From Mugil cephalus (Eukaryota > Chordata > Actinopteri > Mugiliformes > Mugilidae): a stretch of 64,000 bases of DNA. The stretch spans positions 16,709,001 to 16,773,000 of the forward strand of contig NC_061781.1 in the NCBI RefSeq assembly GCF_022458985.1, read 5' to 3'. The notes beneath the pieces are model-generated. The model was given only the letters and a program-made list of their open reading frames with translations. It was not told the origin of the DNA and made no database searches. Below, piece by piece: positions 25,701-36,079 of the stretch (the first letter of the stretch is position 1; each line of letters opens with the position of its first letter). Position numbers and translations under genes: made by a program.

Positions 25701-28700
25701 AATAATGTGCACAACTTTGTTAGGGTTAGCGTTTCCTCTCCTTTTCCTTCCTGTACCAACCCACCTCGCCCAGAATATTTTTCACCTTCCTCTTTGTGGT
25801 GGGGACCGGGAAAGAATGGATGGCCTCCACCTTCCCCCGTTGTGGCTTGATCTTCCCGAAACCAATGATGTAGCCCAGGTTCGCCACTTCCCTTTAGGCC
25901 ACAGCACACTTGTGTGGGTTGATGGTCAGGCCAGCTGCTTTGATTGGCTGAAGGACCTGCTGCAGGTGTAGTCTGTGCTCTTCCCAAGACTGGCTGAAAA
26001 CAAAATCGTTACAGGGAGGGTGACTGTCAGGGCTGTATGCTACAGGTCCATGAAGAAAACTGAGAAGCCTCACGACGTCAGAGTTGTTTCACATATATTT
26101 TAAGAGAGAATTGTCAGATCTATTAATGTGTTACTGGAGTACACTGCTGAAAACAGAAAGCAACATTTATTTGAGTATATATGTGTAAGATTGCTCGGAC
26201 GTCATGCACTGTAGGATCACCAGTGGTTTCTCCCGGTCGGATGGACTTGCAGATTTTCACTTGGCTGAAGTCCATGAAAAAAGTGTGGTCGACATAAATA
26301 ACTAGGTACGGCCTGGGATTGTAGCGAGCACTCCGGATCACTGCAGCATACTCAGCTGGAACATGGATGTCTCTGTGCCTCAGTCTTCTCTCTATCACAC
26401 TATGCACAGAATCACACTCCATTTGTGTGTGACCTGTGAAGAAATTTCTGTGTCACAGGCTTCTGCTTCATAGAAGCAAACCTGACGAGGGCATTACTCA
26501 AGAGCAGATTGCGGTTCTGGTAGCCACATCCATCACTCCACAGGATGTATTCTTCACATGATGGGTGTGCTTCAAGATAATGGACAATGCATGAAGCAAA
26601 CTCATTCGCAGAAAGACCAGCTTCACCCTCATGCCACAGGTACTTTGTTGCATCATGTGATACCATGTCAAAAATGGTGAAGTTATGAACAGAAAGCTTG
26701 GTTTTGTAATAGAGGGCAGAGGCTTGTAGCTTGGGGCAGAGCAGAAGTCCCTGCAGATCCATGCACACCAACAAGGTCTTCTCACCTGCCTCTTCCTTGT
26801 CCTTCTGCTTCAGGTTCGAGCACTGTCTTTTTTAAGGCAGTGCTCCTCCCAAATGGCAGTGTCAATGTTCCCAGCCTTGAATGTACAACAGGTATCACAC
26901 TGGTCTTTTTTTTGGATAACACTTGGAAAACACTTGCCTTGACAGAGGCTGGATATCATGTTCTGCGCAAGAGCACTTATACTGTGTGTAGAGGTAATTG
27001 ATGGACTTGAACACAGGCTCCAGATACATCTTTGAAGAAGAGGACCTACAGTAGTGCGATGGAACTTTAGGTAAGTCCAGAAGGAAGTTCTTCAAGAAGT
27101 TCTGCTCATCTGTCGCCACCCTCACTCTCACTCTCTCAGTCTGCTGAGGACTTTTCCCTCTTCTCCCCACCCACTTCAAACATAACCACTGCTTTATCCC
27201 TAATGTGGACAAGAACATGTGTTGACACACTCGAAACCTTCTACCATCCACAACAAGGTGATAAATAATGGATGGTGACATCCTGGACTCTTCTGCTGCT
27301 GTCCGCCGGCGCTTCACACTGTTCAACTCCATTAATGATTAGACAAAAAATTTCCTCTCTCTCCAGTCTCATTTCTCCCAAAAGTACTTGAAAGTCTCCT
27401 CTCTCTTTGATTTGTCAATATGTCTGCAGTTCAGTTTGGAGGACTTTTGGCAAGCCGCAGACTGGCATGGCATGCCCATTTGTCTCGCCTCCTTCAAGAC
27501 AGCCTCATTACTTTTCCTACCAAGATAGGACTGACCCCTCATTCGCCTCCTTTTCTGGACATTGACCTTCCAAGTCTCGGGATTTGGCCGCTTTCTCTGC
27601 CTTCCCAGACGAGCCTCAGCACCTGAGGAGTCCACCTCAACTGCTTCTCCCACTGAAATACAAAGACAATAATTGTGTGAGATGTGTGTGTCTGTGTATG
27701 AGACACATACTTCCATGTGTGCCATGTGTCTGTGCTTGTTTTTTATTATTACATGTTATTCTATGAAGTGTGCTATGAGTTGAGTTTTTGTTTGCAATAT
27801 TATTATTATTATTTTTATGAATGATAATACCACCTTCATGTTCAGATCCATTTGTGCCAGAAACAGGAGTATCACCCTGTTCACTTCCATCTGAATCTTG
27901 AAAAAAATTAAGAGGAACATATTAAGTACAGAGTTTTCATATATGTCCACTAATGGGCTGATCCTTTTTGCAATACAGCAGCAACAAAACATGGCTTAAG
28001 GGTTTAAAACCTCCTTTTGCAATTGCGGATATTAAATCTAGATCTGTGAAAGTGAGTTTGAAGGTGAATTTCCTGTCTCTGTACAAGGAAAAAAAATATC
28101 ACTGATAATACCTACTTTCATTTTCAGATTCTTCTGGAATGTATTCAGGAGAGTCTCCTTTTTCACTTTCAAGTGATTCTTCGAGTGAAAAAATAAAAAG
28201 AAACACATTTAGTACACTAAACGCAATACTGACAAACTGGCTGAGGAAGAGAGGAAAGACAGGACACTGGCTGACTTAACCCTATTTTTTTTTAACTCCA
28301 CAAACCTTCTTCACTTTTGCTGTCTGCCTCTGTCTCAAATGCCCTGTTATACTGTACTTTGGCAATAGCACAAATCTCTTCTAAAGATAGAGACATATAT
28401 CTCTCCTGAAAAAGAGGAAACATTGCGTACGTCAGACACATTAGATTAGATGAATACATCAATCAAGTAAACGTTATCAAAACAAAGATAATAGGATATA
28501 AAAAAGAATAAAGTCTGGTTTACGGATATAGCAACCTTAGCGGAGGTTGACGGCAGCAAAAACCATCGGCTTAAAATAAATGTATCAATGTCAACAGAAT
28601 TGTGGAAAGCCCTGAGTAAATAACGAAAATATGTTCAACTACGTCATGTAGCTAATCCATACAAATTACAACTGCGAATGATTATTACCTAGTGCAAACA

Positions 28701-31407
28701 TACAGTTGTCAAACATTGAGTTTATGGTCATACTTTACCTTGACAGCGAACGATAAAGTTGTATGTTGTACTCCACTTCACAGACGCTATTCTCCAACAG
28801 TGGACGGGTTGACAGCTGGACCGAACGCAGCGGGAGATGCGTGCTTTTTGATTGGCATCCAATGGAGATACGTTTTAAATAGATTGCGTCATAAAGCACC
28901 GTCCTATTGGTCATATAGATACCGACCGCGTCAGTTGCTAGGGTAGAATGCGGACATGCTGTATACTGTATAACGCGGAAGACTTCAAAAGTGGAGATAC
29001 GTGTTTTTCATTGGACAGCGACGTTATGCACCTCTCCACATCCACTCTCAGACGTGCAATCAACTGTGTCTGTTTGACATCCTCTCGACTCATTTGTTGT
29101 TTGTTGCTGAGAAAGGCAGGCCAGTACACCTTACAGGGAGCAAGGTTGTCCACAAGAAAGCCTTTGTCCACCATGATGGCCATACCCGGCTTCAGCAGCT
29201 TTACGATCCCACCATCACTCATATAGAACCTGCATACAGGCCAGACACAAAGGTGACAGCACCATGGAGCGCCATGCCAATCATGGCCTTGAATGTTGTG
29301 CACGACTTGTACGTTGAGAAAACCTCACGTTTGAGGACTTCCAACTGCTGTTGTAGCTCCCTAATCTGGCAACGTAGAGCTTCGTTCTCGTTGGCCAAAT
29401 CTGCCCTCACTCCTGTTTGAGGGACTACACAGTAGTCATGATCTGGAGCTATTTCGGTCTCCATCTCCGAGTCCGAGTCTGGTGTGGGATTCTTGGCTTG
29501 CGGACGCCGTTCCCAGACGCTTAAGTCTGGACACAGGTAGTTCATACCCGTTCCACAAAAAGTAAACGGGTACAGCTCCCTTCTTCAGCTTCCTCAGCGA
29601 CCCGGCAGTCATGAAAATCACTCTGCTTAAAATGCCAACTACAGACTCGGGTATTTTTGGTTGGGTTGAAGTCATCCCTCCTGATCTTCTGCATCCACTC
29701 CGCCCGTACCGCAGCATCAACGGGGAATGAATGAAAGCTGACCTGCTTACTGTGCCGTGACGAAACTGTGCATAATGGCACACAACAATGAAGTGCTGAG
29801 GCGCTCACCCTCTGAAAGACGAATCGTCTCTCTTGAATCTTAAAAACACTCATACTGAGAAAGTATCTCCCTGCTATGCTATGCAATGTCGCTGTTCCCG
29901 CTCTCGCTTTCAAATCGACGCCGGCTGAAGTTTTGACCGGAAGTACTGGCCCACGCACTCGAATTCGGTCGCCATATTGTGCAAGGAGCCAATAGCATTA
30001 TCTGGGTGTCTCAATCGGATAATGAGAACTCGGACTTTAATCGGAGTAACGTGTTTACATGCGCCTAAGTTCTCCTGTTATTGTCCCATTAAGGTTAATA
30101 ATTCGTTTTTTCACGTGCTTGTAAACGTACTGAAGAAGAAATTATTAATTTTTCTACCAAGTTCATTTTACTAATCAACATACTCGGACCTGGAATTGAA
30201 GTTAAAGCAGACATTTAAGAAAACACACGAACATGAAAATGTTAGAATTATTTTTTGATATTTGACGTGATAACCAGTTGAGATTTTCTAGGTTGTATTT
30301 AGAAGTGTGAATATTAACATAATTAACATTCATATAATCAAATAAAGAATGAGGTCCTAGATAATGGGAGGGTCGAGAGCATTAACCCTGTTTAAGTTTA
30401 CTTGCGTAGGGGTGATGCATGTTGAGAAAGTAGCAACATAGCGAGTCTGAGACAAAACAATGAGGAGCTGTTCTGAAGTGTGATAGAAGTTGCAAAAGAG
30501 GGAGTCACAGGATGAGCGTGGTACAGAGCATGTGAGGCCTTGTCAGGGAGGAACAGGTAGGAAGGACTTTCTCTTCTTTCTAGGGCGCTGTCCCAGGGGA
30601 ATGGAGGACCTGAGTGGCCAAGGACCGGGACCAACCCGTCCACAACCACGATGGGAGAGTTAAGTCTAAACCACGACTCCTCCCCACCTGTAGCCAAGCA
30701 ATCATATTCATTTTGTTGAAACCGTTATAATCAGACAAGGTCCATGCGCATGTATTTCTATATTCCAATTCATTTTTTAATAAATAGCTTATATTGATAA
30801 CAAGAAGTCGTATGGTGTTTTTTTCAGAAGAATTAACGATCACGCTGACAAATTCAAACCCGAGGAAAAAACTGTAAACAAGAGCTTGACACATTCACAT
30901 CCCCCACAGACCGCAGCCGCTGCGTGATGAAAAAAAAATGTGCGTATTATCATTAGATTAAGTCCGGAAACTAAAGTGCGTGGCGCAGTTACAGTTAAAA
31001 TCATTTTTTAGCGAGTTTAGGAAAACATATGGTAACGCAACTAACGCCTATCATCATTGTCGTAACAACAGTCACGCGTTAACCCAAAACCCAAATACAG
31101 ACAACGGAACATCTCACTGCGCCATAGTAGCGTTCGAGTCTCTTTTTGACCTTACCACCTGCATACTGAGGTTAATGCGTGACGTCTTTGTGGCTGAAAC
31201 TGAATTCCCATTGTTCTCTGCAGGAAATCATTTCTGTTGCACCTGAGTAAACACGAAGCAAGAACGACGAAAGATAAACAGTTTACCTTCGGTGTTTCTG
31301 CTCATCAGTGTAACTGACAGCACCAGCAGTAGTTTACAACCCACGGAGATTTCACGGTTCAGGAAAATGTTGCCCATAAAGGGCACACAAAAAAGACGAG
31401 GCTCCAT
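13716..31407 (-). CDS. Gene B: nectin/PVR-like IgSF receptor, 8 exons
   Basis: Tandem paralogue of gene A, 395 aa when spliced. Exons (minus strand): 31287-31407, 19696-20034, 19310-19606, 16763-16856, 14747-14904, 14175-14271, 14002-14071, 13716-13727. The Ig exons have the same lengths and phases as in A. The V domain keeps DEGTYTC and FPSGN, the C domain keeps SLATCTAAGSKP, and the third domain keeps SYECVTNANPEAHFVWS. The membrane exon is 2 bp longer and the next exon 13 bp longer than in A, so the tail is read in another frame (REQGTRGERN, ISTSPSNDSGEE, then EPV and stop). The gene is stretched to about 17.7 kb by insertions, chiefly the 7.4 kb composite in intron 1. A/B homology ends about 130 bp past the stop, so its 3' UTR probably runs into LINE and Gypsy debris. 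Confidence 0.85.
15141..16495 (-). mobile_element. hAT-type element in gene B intron
   Basis: Ends are CAGGACTGGGAC (15141) and, inverted, CAGGGCTGGACTGG (16482-16495), a terminus typical of a fish hAT group. On the minus strand a coding remnant near 15930-16290 includes DAAKCAKIGDMF, like the N-terminal part of TTF/ZMYM-type hAT proteins. The rest is decayed and no transposase core is visible. Absent from the equivalent intron of gene A. Confidence 0.5.
17095..17880. repeat. Local tandem duplication, about 555-bp spacing
   Basis: The block GACAATGTTGGAAGAATATC plus CCACCAGAAACAAAATACAG at 17163-17222 recurs as GATAATGTTGGAAGAATGTC plus CCACCAGAAACAAAATACGG at 17720-17785. A second shared block (GAATGTATGA, TCCATTCA) lies at 17094 and 17429. 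The duplication lies in the gene B intron between the C domain and the third domain. No coding role is seen. Confidence 0.6.
17880..19137. other. Intron sequence of gene B, mostly unassigned
   Basis: A 175-codon frame on the minus strand (18143-18670) and a shorter plus-strand frame were inspected; neither shows a domain I recognise. 18690-18830 on the plus strand reads LLWFVGGAVPAE and then NRNNKLI-like residues, reminiscent of the 3' end of a LINE reverse-transcriptase ORF, but it is too short to be sure. The segment is absent from the matching intron of gene A. Confidence 0.3.
20240..20640 (-). other. Exon-like open segment of unknown origin
   Basis: On the minus strand 20259-20400 encodes an uninterrupted charged, probably helical stretch (DMGKRERITDVNVKHKKQ, LATEAASMIQAE) followed by a GT that could act as a donor. 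A second open piece is at 20460-20604. They may be parts of a DNA-transposon accessory protein, but no family is recognised. It lies in intron 1 of gene B. Confidence 0.25.
20895..21287 (+). mobile_element. Solo LTR, Gypsy-type
   Basis: Begins TGTGACGGCC and ends CATAACA, with CTATAAAAC at about 21015 and AATAAA at 21213, so it has TG...CA termini, a TATA box and a poly(A) signal in the expected order over 393 bp. It is flanked by AAGGG on the left and AGGGG on the right, an imperfect 5-bp duplication. A (GTT)n/(GTG)n stretch lies inside the 5' half. No internal retroelement sequence adjoins it. Confidence 0.6.
21290..21525. mobile_element. Possible Harbinger-type MITE remnant
   Basis: The right end reads AATCCTGCTTCGTGATACAG then GCCCC, and the body contains GGGTTAACCCTGAAGTTACC and AGAGTTACCATGGTAACG, sequence typical of common fish MITEs of this group. 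No clean left end or target duplication could be found. Confidence 0.35.
22593..22687 (+). other. Isolated exon-like segment
   Basis: Preceded by a pyrimidine tract and CAG, followed by GAGGTGTGT, and open as VQDWGEEVEEGAIYN then VTLNRVQIQQAANKGAR. It looks like one internal exon, but no other exon of the same gene is nearby. It lies just left of the composite at 22770. It may be a captured host exon or a transposon exon; I do not recognise the protein. Confidence 0.3.
23320..23585 (+). pseudogene. SWIM/YqaJ-type transposon protein, N-terminal fragment
   Basis: Opens at an ATG (23320) with MASQTANAHLSPSEKQQ and continues through FADIYIYL; after a one-base frameshift near 23507 it reads YTGESLKAYKSTEAYRYF and TSGW. 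That last motif is characteristic of the segment before the SWIM zinc finger in fish YqaJ-type transposon proteins. The SWIM and nuclease domains are missing. Confidence 0.5.
24531..24722 (+). pseudogene. Second YqaJ-type N-terminal exon
   Basis: Starts at ATG 24531 with MAFFTRCLQDLPKLTISDVH and contains KGYKMYLSGFIDNYEG followed by a GTAAGT donor. The layout (LPKLT, then KGYK..L.GF) resembles the first exon of another YqaJ-like transposon protein, distinct from the one at 23320. No matching downstream nuclease exon was found. It may belong to the element nested inside the ISL2EU copy. Confidence 0.35.
25735..26010 (-). mobile_element. Ty3/Gypsy reverse-transcriptase fragment
   Basis: On the minus strand the frames read WEEHRLHLQQVLQPIKAAGL, TINPHKCAVA, LGYIIG, KVEAIHSFPVPTTKRKV and GEVGWY, the thumb/connection region of Ty3/Gypsy RT, with one frame break. 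Only about 90 residues remain and no LTRs adjoin. It probably inserted into, or was captured by, the surrounding element. Confidence 0.65.
26105..28200 (-). pseudogene. DDE/RNase H-like transposon protein, multi-exon
   Basis: Pieces on the minus strand in order: acidic exons near 28130-28185 and 27838-27900; 27369-27655 (RKRPNPETWKVNVQKRRRMR); 26895-27310 (RRFRVCQHMFLSTLGI, SHYCRSSSSKMYLEP); 26412-26790 (VCMDLQGLLLCPKLQ, LWHEGEAGLSANEFASC, WSDGCGYQNRN); 26123-26422 (HTQMECDSVHSVIE). This order matches a transposon-derived protein family widespread in fish and insects; the Asp residues in MDLQ and WSDG and acidic residues near HTQMECDS are plausible catalytic sites. The LLVCM/HTQME parts are interrupted by frame changes, so it is probably dead. 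Its superfamily name I cannot give. It appears nested in the ISL2EU copy. Confidence 0.5.
28938..29958 (-). pseudogene. THAP-DDE transposase, internally deleted
   Basis: N-terminal THAP zinc finger at about 29650-29870 (CCVPLC, then VCSWHF about 47 residues on: the C2CH pattern). Next comes a coiled coil (NENEALRCQIRELQQQLEVL, 29320-29400). This runs directly into the end of a DDE_4-type catalytic domain: FKAMIGMALHGAVTFVSGLY, then KPGMAIMVDKGFLV and REDVKQTQLIARLRVDVERC. The centre, which should hold the HTH and the first catalytic acidic residue, is missing between the coiled coil and FKAMIG, and at least two frame changes are needed. After VERC the sequence diverges at about 29020, probably a nested-element boundary. 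Confidence 0.7.
30140..31190. other. Gene B intron 1, proximal part
   Basis: 30140-30240 and 30840-31190 match gene A intron 1 (7340-7500 and 7530-7960), confirming that the duplication covers this intron. The intervening 30240-30840 is extra in B and has a 99-codon minus-strand frame without recognisable domains. CACGCGTTAACCCAAAACCC is shared exactly by both genes at 31073 and 7743. Confidence 0.5.
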
Positions 31408-31438
31408 CCATTCGCTCGGATACTGCTACTGACGGCAG

Positions 31439-31918
31439 TGAGTACTGCACACGCGCAGTCCTCCTCTTAAGGAGGTGCAAGTTGCAGGTGATGCGATAAT
31501 ATTAATGATTGTATTGACTGAATTGTATAGACAGACAGACAGATTATTATTGGGAGAGCATAATGTGGAAAGATTAATTCCTTTGTTTGACATTTGTCGT
31601 GTCTGTTTAGTTTTGGGTTTAGAAATTTATTTAGATATTTGTTTTTAAATTTTTTAAGCTATTTATTTTATTTTTTTTATTGCATATTTAAACCTATTTA
31701 AGTTTATGTTGTCCTCTGTTATTTATATATTTGTTTTTGCACTAAAGTGAACAAGGCCTTTTTTTATTTTATTTTTTAATATATTAATTGTTATTGTTAA
31801 AATGTGTTAATATGTTAAAATATACAATAGTGATAGTTTAACATTTTGCTTTATATTTATTTTCCACTTTTATATTTTTTGTATTCATTTCAGTGGAATA
31901 AAGCATAGACAGTCACAA
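31439..31918. promoter_or_regulatory. Upstream region of gene B, inverted copy at window end
   Basis: This 480-bp AT-rich block starts 32 bp upstream of the gene B start codon and recurs inverted at 63504-63993. It begins GTGAGTACTGCACACGCGCA and contains GACAGACAGACAGATTATTA. Position makes it a promoter candidate for B; a TATA box or initiator is not obvious. Confidence 0.4.
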
Positions 31919-32046
31919 AGGCTATACTTTGTTTATTTGAAAGGCTGTAAACGCATCTCTTAGTGTTGGGTCCTAAGCCTATATTGCAGCAAATGGAGGA
32001 ATATAGCCAGACCAGTGATTGAGGAGAGTGATCCGGTCAGTGAATG

Positions 32047-34201
32047 CTACTGATCTACTGATTCGCGTTGCGTCACTGTACTGCCCTCACGATGCTTGTA
32101 CCAATGACACATAGACACATAGACATCTCCCACGATGCCCCAACCCAGGTCTAACCGCTGAGCATACGGCGTTTTGTGAGGCCCATAGGTGGGGGTGATG
32201 GTGTGCAATCTCTGGCGAGGGGATTTCTGTCCTATCATCTGGCACCATGTCACACTCTATTCAAGGGGTTAGGGGAAGCTTCACTTTCCCGTCCATTGAC
32301 TCAATGATGAAATTAGCAGCTCTCCTGCCTGACGTCTCTACTTTCCCAGCACATGTCTTCAGTGTGTATGGGGTAGAACTGGTTTTAACTTCAAAGAGAC
32401 TAAAAAACTCAGTCTTGGCAAGTCTTGTTCGTCCAGCACCGCATACATCTTGATCGCCTTTTCCTTTTTCCCTTCAGGATATGCTTTCACCAGGCAGATT
32501 TTGGAGCAGGATCGTGAACCGTCTGCATTACCACAAACCTCTGTGCACTTGGAGATAACTGAAGAAGATGGGCTTTCACTTTGCTCCCCGCTGTCATCTC
32601 TGTCAGCCATTGCGTGTTGCGTGGACACAAAGAGAGGACCAGGGTGCAACGCCGCAATGTGTTTGTCACTGTTACACTCAAGACACTTCTGTCAAATGAC
32701 ACTTGTCATTTGACACTCTTTTGCCATATGTTGAGTAGATCCACAACATTTATAACAAATATGATTCTCTCGGAGGTATGCTTTGCGCTCATCTAGATTC
32801 TTGTTTCTAAAGAGCTTACATTTTTTTCAGTGGATGGGGCTTCTTATGTATCGGACACTGCCGATCAGGTTCTTCTGTTTTCCTTGGAGCAGGACTGGTT
32901 TGGATGCCCGATGCCTCTGCAGGGATGTCAGTTTTGTGTACAGCCACAGACCCTCTACCACTGTACTTTGTGGGCCTTTCAGTCCTGGAAGAGACATGAC
33001 TGCTGAGGGGGGTTATAGTGAAACTTGGATATTTTTTTATCTTCGCCTGTTGTTCAACAAACCCTGAGAAGACGGAAAAGGGAGGAAAGGCCACTCTGAA
33101 ATCCTCCTTATATTTGCTTCCAACACTGATCCATTTTTCTATCAGTTCTCTCAGCTTAATGTTATCTCTATTGGTCAGCGTTGGAAAGTTTTCAATATTT
33201 TTAAGCAGTGCATCTTACGTAACCTCAGGGGTCCCATAACACTCTGCAGGATTGACGCCATGCACTGCACGAATTCTCTTTGCCTGCTCTGATGAGTCAG
33301 CTCCCAACCATTTAGTTAACAGGTCCAATTCTTCCCTAGCTGAAAGATTCAAATCTTTTGTGGAACTTAGGAAAGAGGCTTTCCATGACCAATAATTCTC
33401 CGTCTTGTCATCAAATTGCAGGAGACCAGCACTCACCATTTCTCTTCTGATGAGATATCTTGCAAAGTCTTGTGCACCTTTAGGCTCAGGTAAGCACACA
33501 CTTCCAGGGTCAGTTGTGTGCTGAGACCCACAAGGATAATTGTCACTCAAACCTTCATTCCTTATTGGCTCCTTTTTGACATCTTTGTAGACTGGCTGCA
33601 TGTTTTTTTGGTTGTCATGAGAAACTGTAGGCTTTATGTCAGATGTTTCCTGTTTATCTATATTTCTTTCATATGTTTGCACATCTACAGGTCCCAAAAG
33701 CTGTTCCTGGAAGAACATGTCAGAGTGCTGTTGGATGTACTCACTAGTGCGTTGAACTGGACTAAGGGGCTTTTCTTCAACAACTGGAGGTTGGCTAAGC
33801 TCCCCGCTTTCAACTCCAGCTTCCTCAAAAGCTGTAGCCTCAGCTTTAGCTGCAGCAGCACCTCTTTGTGACCGGAGGAGATGAAGATCGGTATCAAGGC
33901 TAGCCTTTTGCTTCAGCAGGGTTGCTTCTAGCTCTGCTTTCCGTCTCATCATTTCAGCCTCTCTGTCAGCAAAGGCTAATTGAGCCTGAGCAGTTTTTGC
34001 CTTTGCATAGGCTTTTGTGGCTGCAAAGGTTGCTGATGATGATCTGGTGGATGCTCTAGATGACCGGGACTCAACGTCTTGAGGAGAGACCTTCGTCTTG
34101 GTAGCTTGCTCTACAACCTCTGCTTTTTGTCCTCCTTCGGCTCCTTTCTGCTGTGCAGTGCTATCTTCTTTAAGATATTTCGCTCCTGAGCGTAGACTCA
34201 T
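32047..34201 (-). mobile_element. Bel/Pao retrotransposon gag-protease fragment
   Basis: A 328-codon frame starts at 34201 (MSLRSG). It is charged and coiled, rich in Ala/Lys/Glu, then shows FARYLIRREMVSAGLLQFDD and ELDLLTKWLG, a pattern typical of Bel/Pao gag (DUF1759-like). After a stop at 33215 the homology continues in broken frames to a CCHC-type knuckle (CYKCCGSTQHMAKEC, about 32720) and a protease-like stretch to about 32050. RT, RNase H and integrase are absent. It occupies the intergenic space upstream of gene B. Confidence 0.7.
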
Positions 34202-34289
34202 GATTGCTGAGTATTATCGTACTGCTTAAGCCCGATGTGTAATATCTTTTTACTGTACTGCCCTCACGATGCGTGTACCAATGCAAGGC

Positions 34290-34977
34290 TAGACAGTCAG
34301 TTAACGATTTGTTGAAGTCCTTCAACAATCACAAGGCTTGTCTTATCTCATCTTTTTAATGAAGTCTTCTTGTTACCGCAAAACTGGAAATTGTTACAAA
34401 CAAAAAACACATATCTATAGTTAATAAACATTATACAGGTACATTTAAATAAGTGTTCAATGAAGCTAGCATCTGCTGTAATTAGCAAAGCACATTTTTT
34501 CACCAATATCATCAATGAAGCGTTTATCCTAACATGCTTTACAAAATACATGCATGTAACAAATATCCACAAAAATACTTACAGAGCTTACAGAGCTTAG
34601 CTTGTCTGTGCTCTACTGGCTTAATTGAACATGCTACGGGAAAAAAACAAACTGTATAACATAGCTTGAAACTAAGGAACAGAGCACTCACTCCGACGCG
34701 GTTTTTCTAAACCAAAGAACAGAGTGCTCACTCTGACGCGTTTTTTCACAACCAAAAACATCGACTTTTTTTAAACACTTTTATCTACTCAGTGATTAAC
34801 TTATGAACTTATTTAACTTAAGATTTTTAAGTTAAATAAGTTCTGCAAGAGCAGCACAGTCACTGACTCGAGTCAGTTCGTGAACGGATCACTTACTGAT
34901 TCGATGAACAAATAATTTTAATGAACTGATTCGAGTGATTCGGTACAGTAAAAAGAACGATGGTTCCCATCACTACA
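34290..34977 (-). mobile_element. Probable 5' LTR of the Bel/Pao element
   Basis: On the minus strand the sequence starts TGTAGTGATGGGAACCATCG just upstream of the gag frame, with TG at the edge as expected of an LTR. It contains CGAATCA-type repeated motifs near its start. The 3' boundary is estimated from the distance to gag; no second LTR was found, only a short look-alike (TGATCCGGTCAGTGAATG) near 32030. Confidence 0.4.
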
Positions 34978-34979
34978 CA

Positions 34980-35712
34980 TGACGTTCAAGCGACGGGTGT
35001 ATCAAAATATCGACAGTATCAATATAAATATCGACATCGAGTCGATACTAGCGTGCTTTGTTGTTTGTTACATACAGCAAATTATTTGTCACGGAGTTCA
35101 TGTGATGCCTGCAGACATTTCAGCCCCTCTAACAGCCAAGAGACAGTTTTTGACTCACCAGGGGGATTCAGAAACTGGAAAAAGGGAACGTACAATGAGG
35201 GAGGATTTGCAGTTAATTCGAAGTCTGAGCACCAATTTTCAGTTGACAAAAGTTGCTGTTTTATCTGTCAATATATTAGTTAACTACCCGATTTAAATTG
35301 TTGAAATTGTGAACACTGTCTTATTTATCGCTTGTCTGAATGAAGCATATGGCTTTTTTTCCTGGGTTGTATGTGCCCCTCGAACACAAAAGCCGGCCCC
35401 AACCCTCATTGTCATTGTATTGTCTTGTTATATTATTTCTTTTTCTTATTTTGTACTCATAACTTTTTTCTAAAACAGTTGTGTGTAGTAAAGGAAGGAA
35501 TTGGTTAAATTTTATACCGTTAAATTGTTTTATATTGTAATTAGTTTCAGAAAAAAACGGTTTATTACATTGATATTTATCCTGTATTTTATCATAGTCA
35601 TAGTTAACTAACCAGAGGCAAAATCACAAAGTTATTCAACGATCATGCCGTTTCCAAAAAAAGTATCGGTATCGGATCGATACCAAAATTCCCAGTACCA
35701 CCCAGTACTACA
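34980..35712. mobile_element. Possible hAT-type MITE
   Basis: The right end holds AAGTATCGGTATCGGATCGA then TACCAAAATTCCCAGTACC, a terminus common to a fish non-autonomous hAT group; the left end has a related ATCGACAGTATCAATATAAA and CATCGAGTCGATACT. Overlapping open frames at 34960-35296 are not protein-like. Boundaries are approximate. Confidence 0.4.
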
Positions 35713-36079
35713 AAAACAACTGCAAAAGTTTTAGGCAGGTGTGGAAATTAATTTGCAAAATGAGTGGGGAAAAACAAAAAATGGTAAAAATCTAAAGTCC
35801 CATCAATATTTTGTGTTACTATCCTTTGCCTTCAAACCAGCATCAATCCTTATAGGTACACTTGCACATAGTCAGGGATTTTGTAGGATGGTAGACTTCA
35901 GAACCAAAATCAAGGACATCAGATCCTGCCTTTTACCCCAACAGGTTTTATCCGTTGACACACCTGAACTGTTGTCCTTGTCTGAGGAAACACTGGAGAG
36001 TTTTGCCCTGGTTGATGCAAGGACACTTGGTCGAGTTTTCTTCCAAGTAAAGTCCACAACCTGACTCTTAGATCTATTA

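Larger units (their letters stand above)
22770..30132 (-). mobile_element. Composite ISL2EU-like (THAP-DDE) DNA transposon
   Basis: The left end CAGTGCGTTTACATGCAC and right end GTGCTTGTAAACGTACTG are inverted versions of one terminus, about 7.36 kb apart. Between them are an N-terminal fragment of a SWIM/YqaJ-type accessory protein (plus strand, about 23320-23585), a THAP-DDE transposase remnant (minus strand, 28940-29960) and, between these, sequence of at least one other element. The pairing of THAP/DDE transposase with a YqaJ-type ORF is what I recall for the ISL2EU group. No 2-bp target duplication is evident. It lies in intron 1 of gene B and is missing from gene A. Confidence 0.6.
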
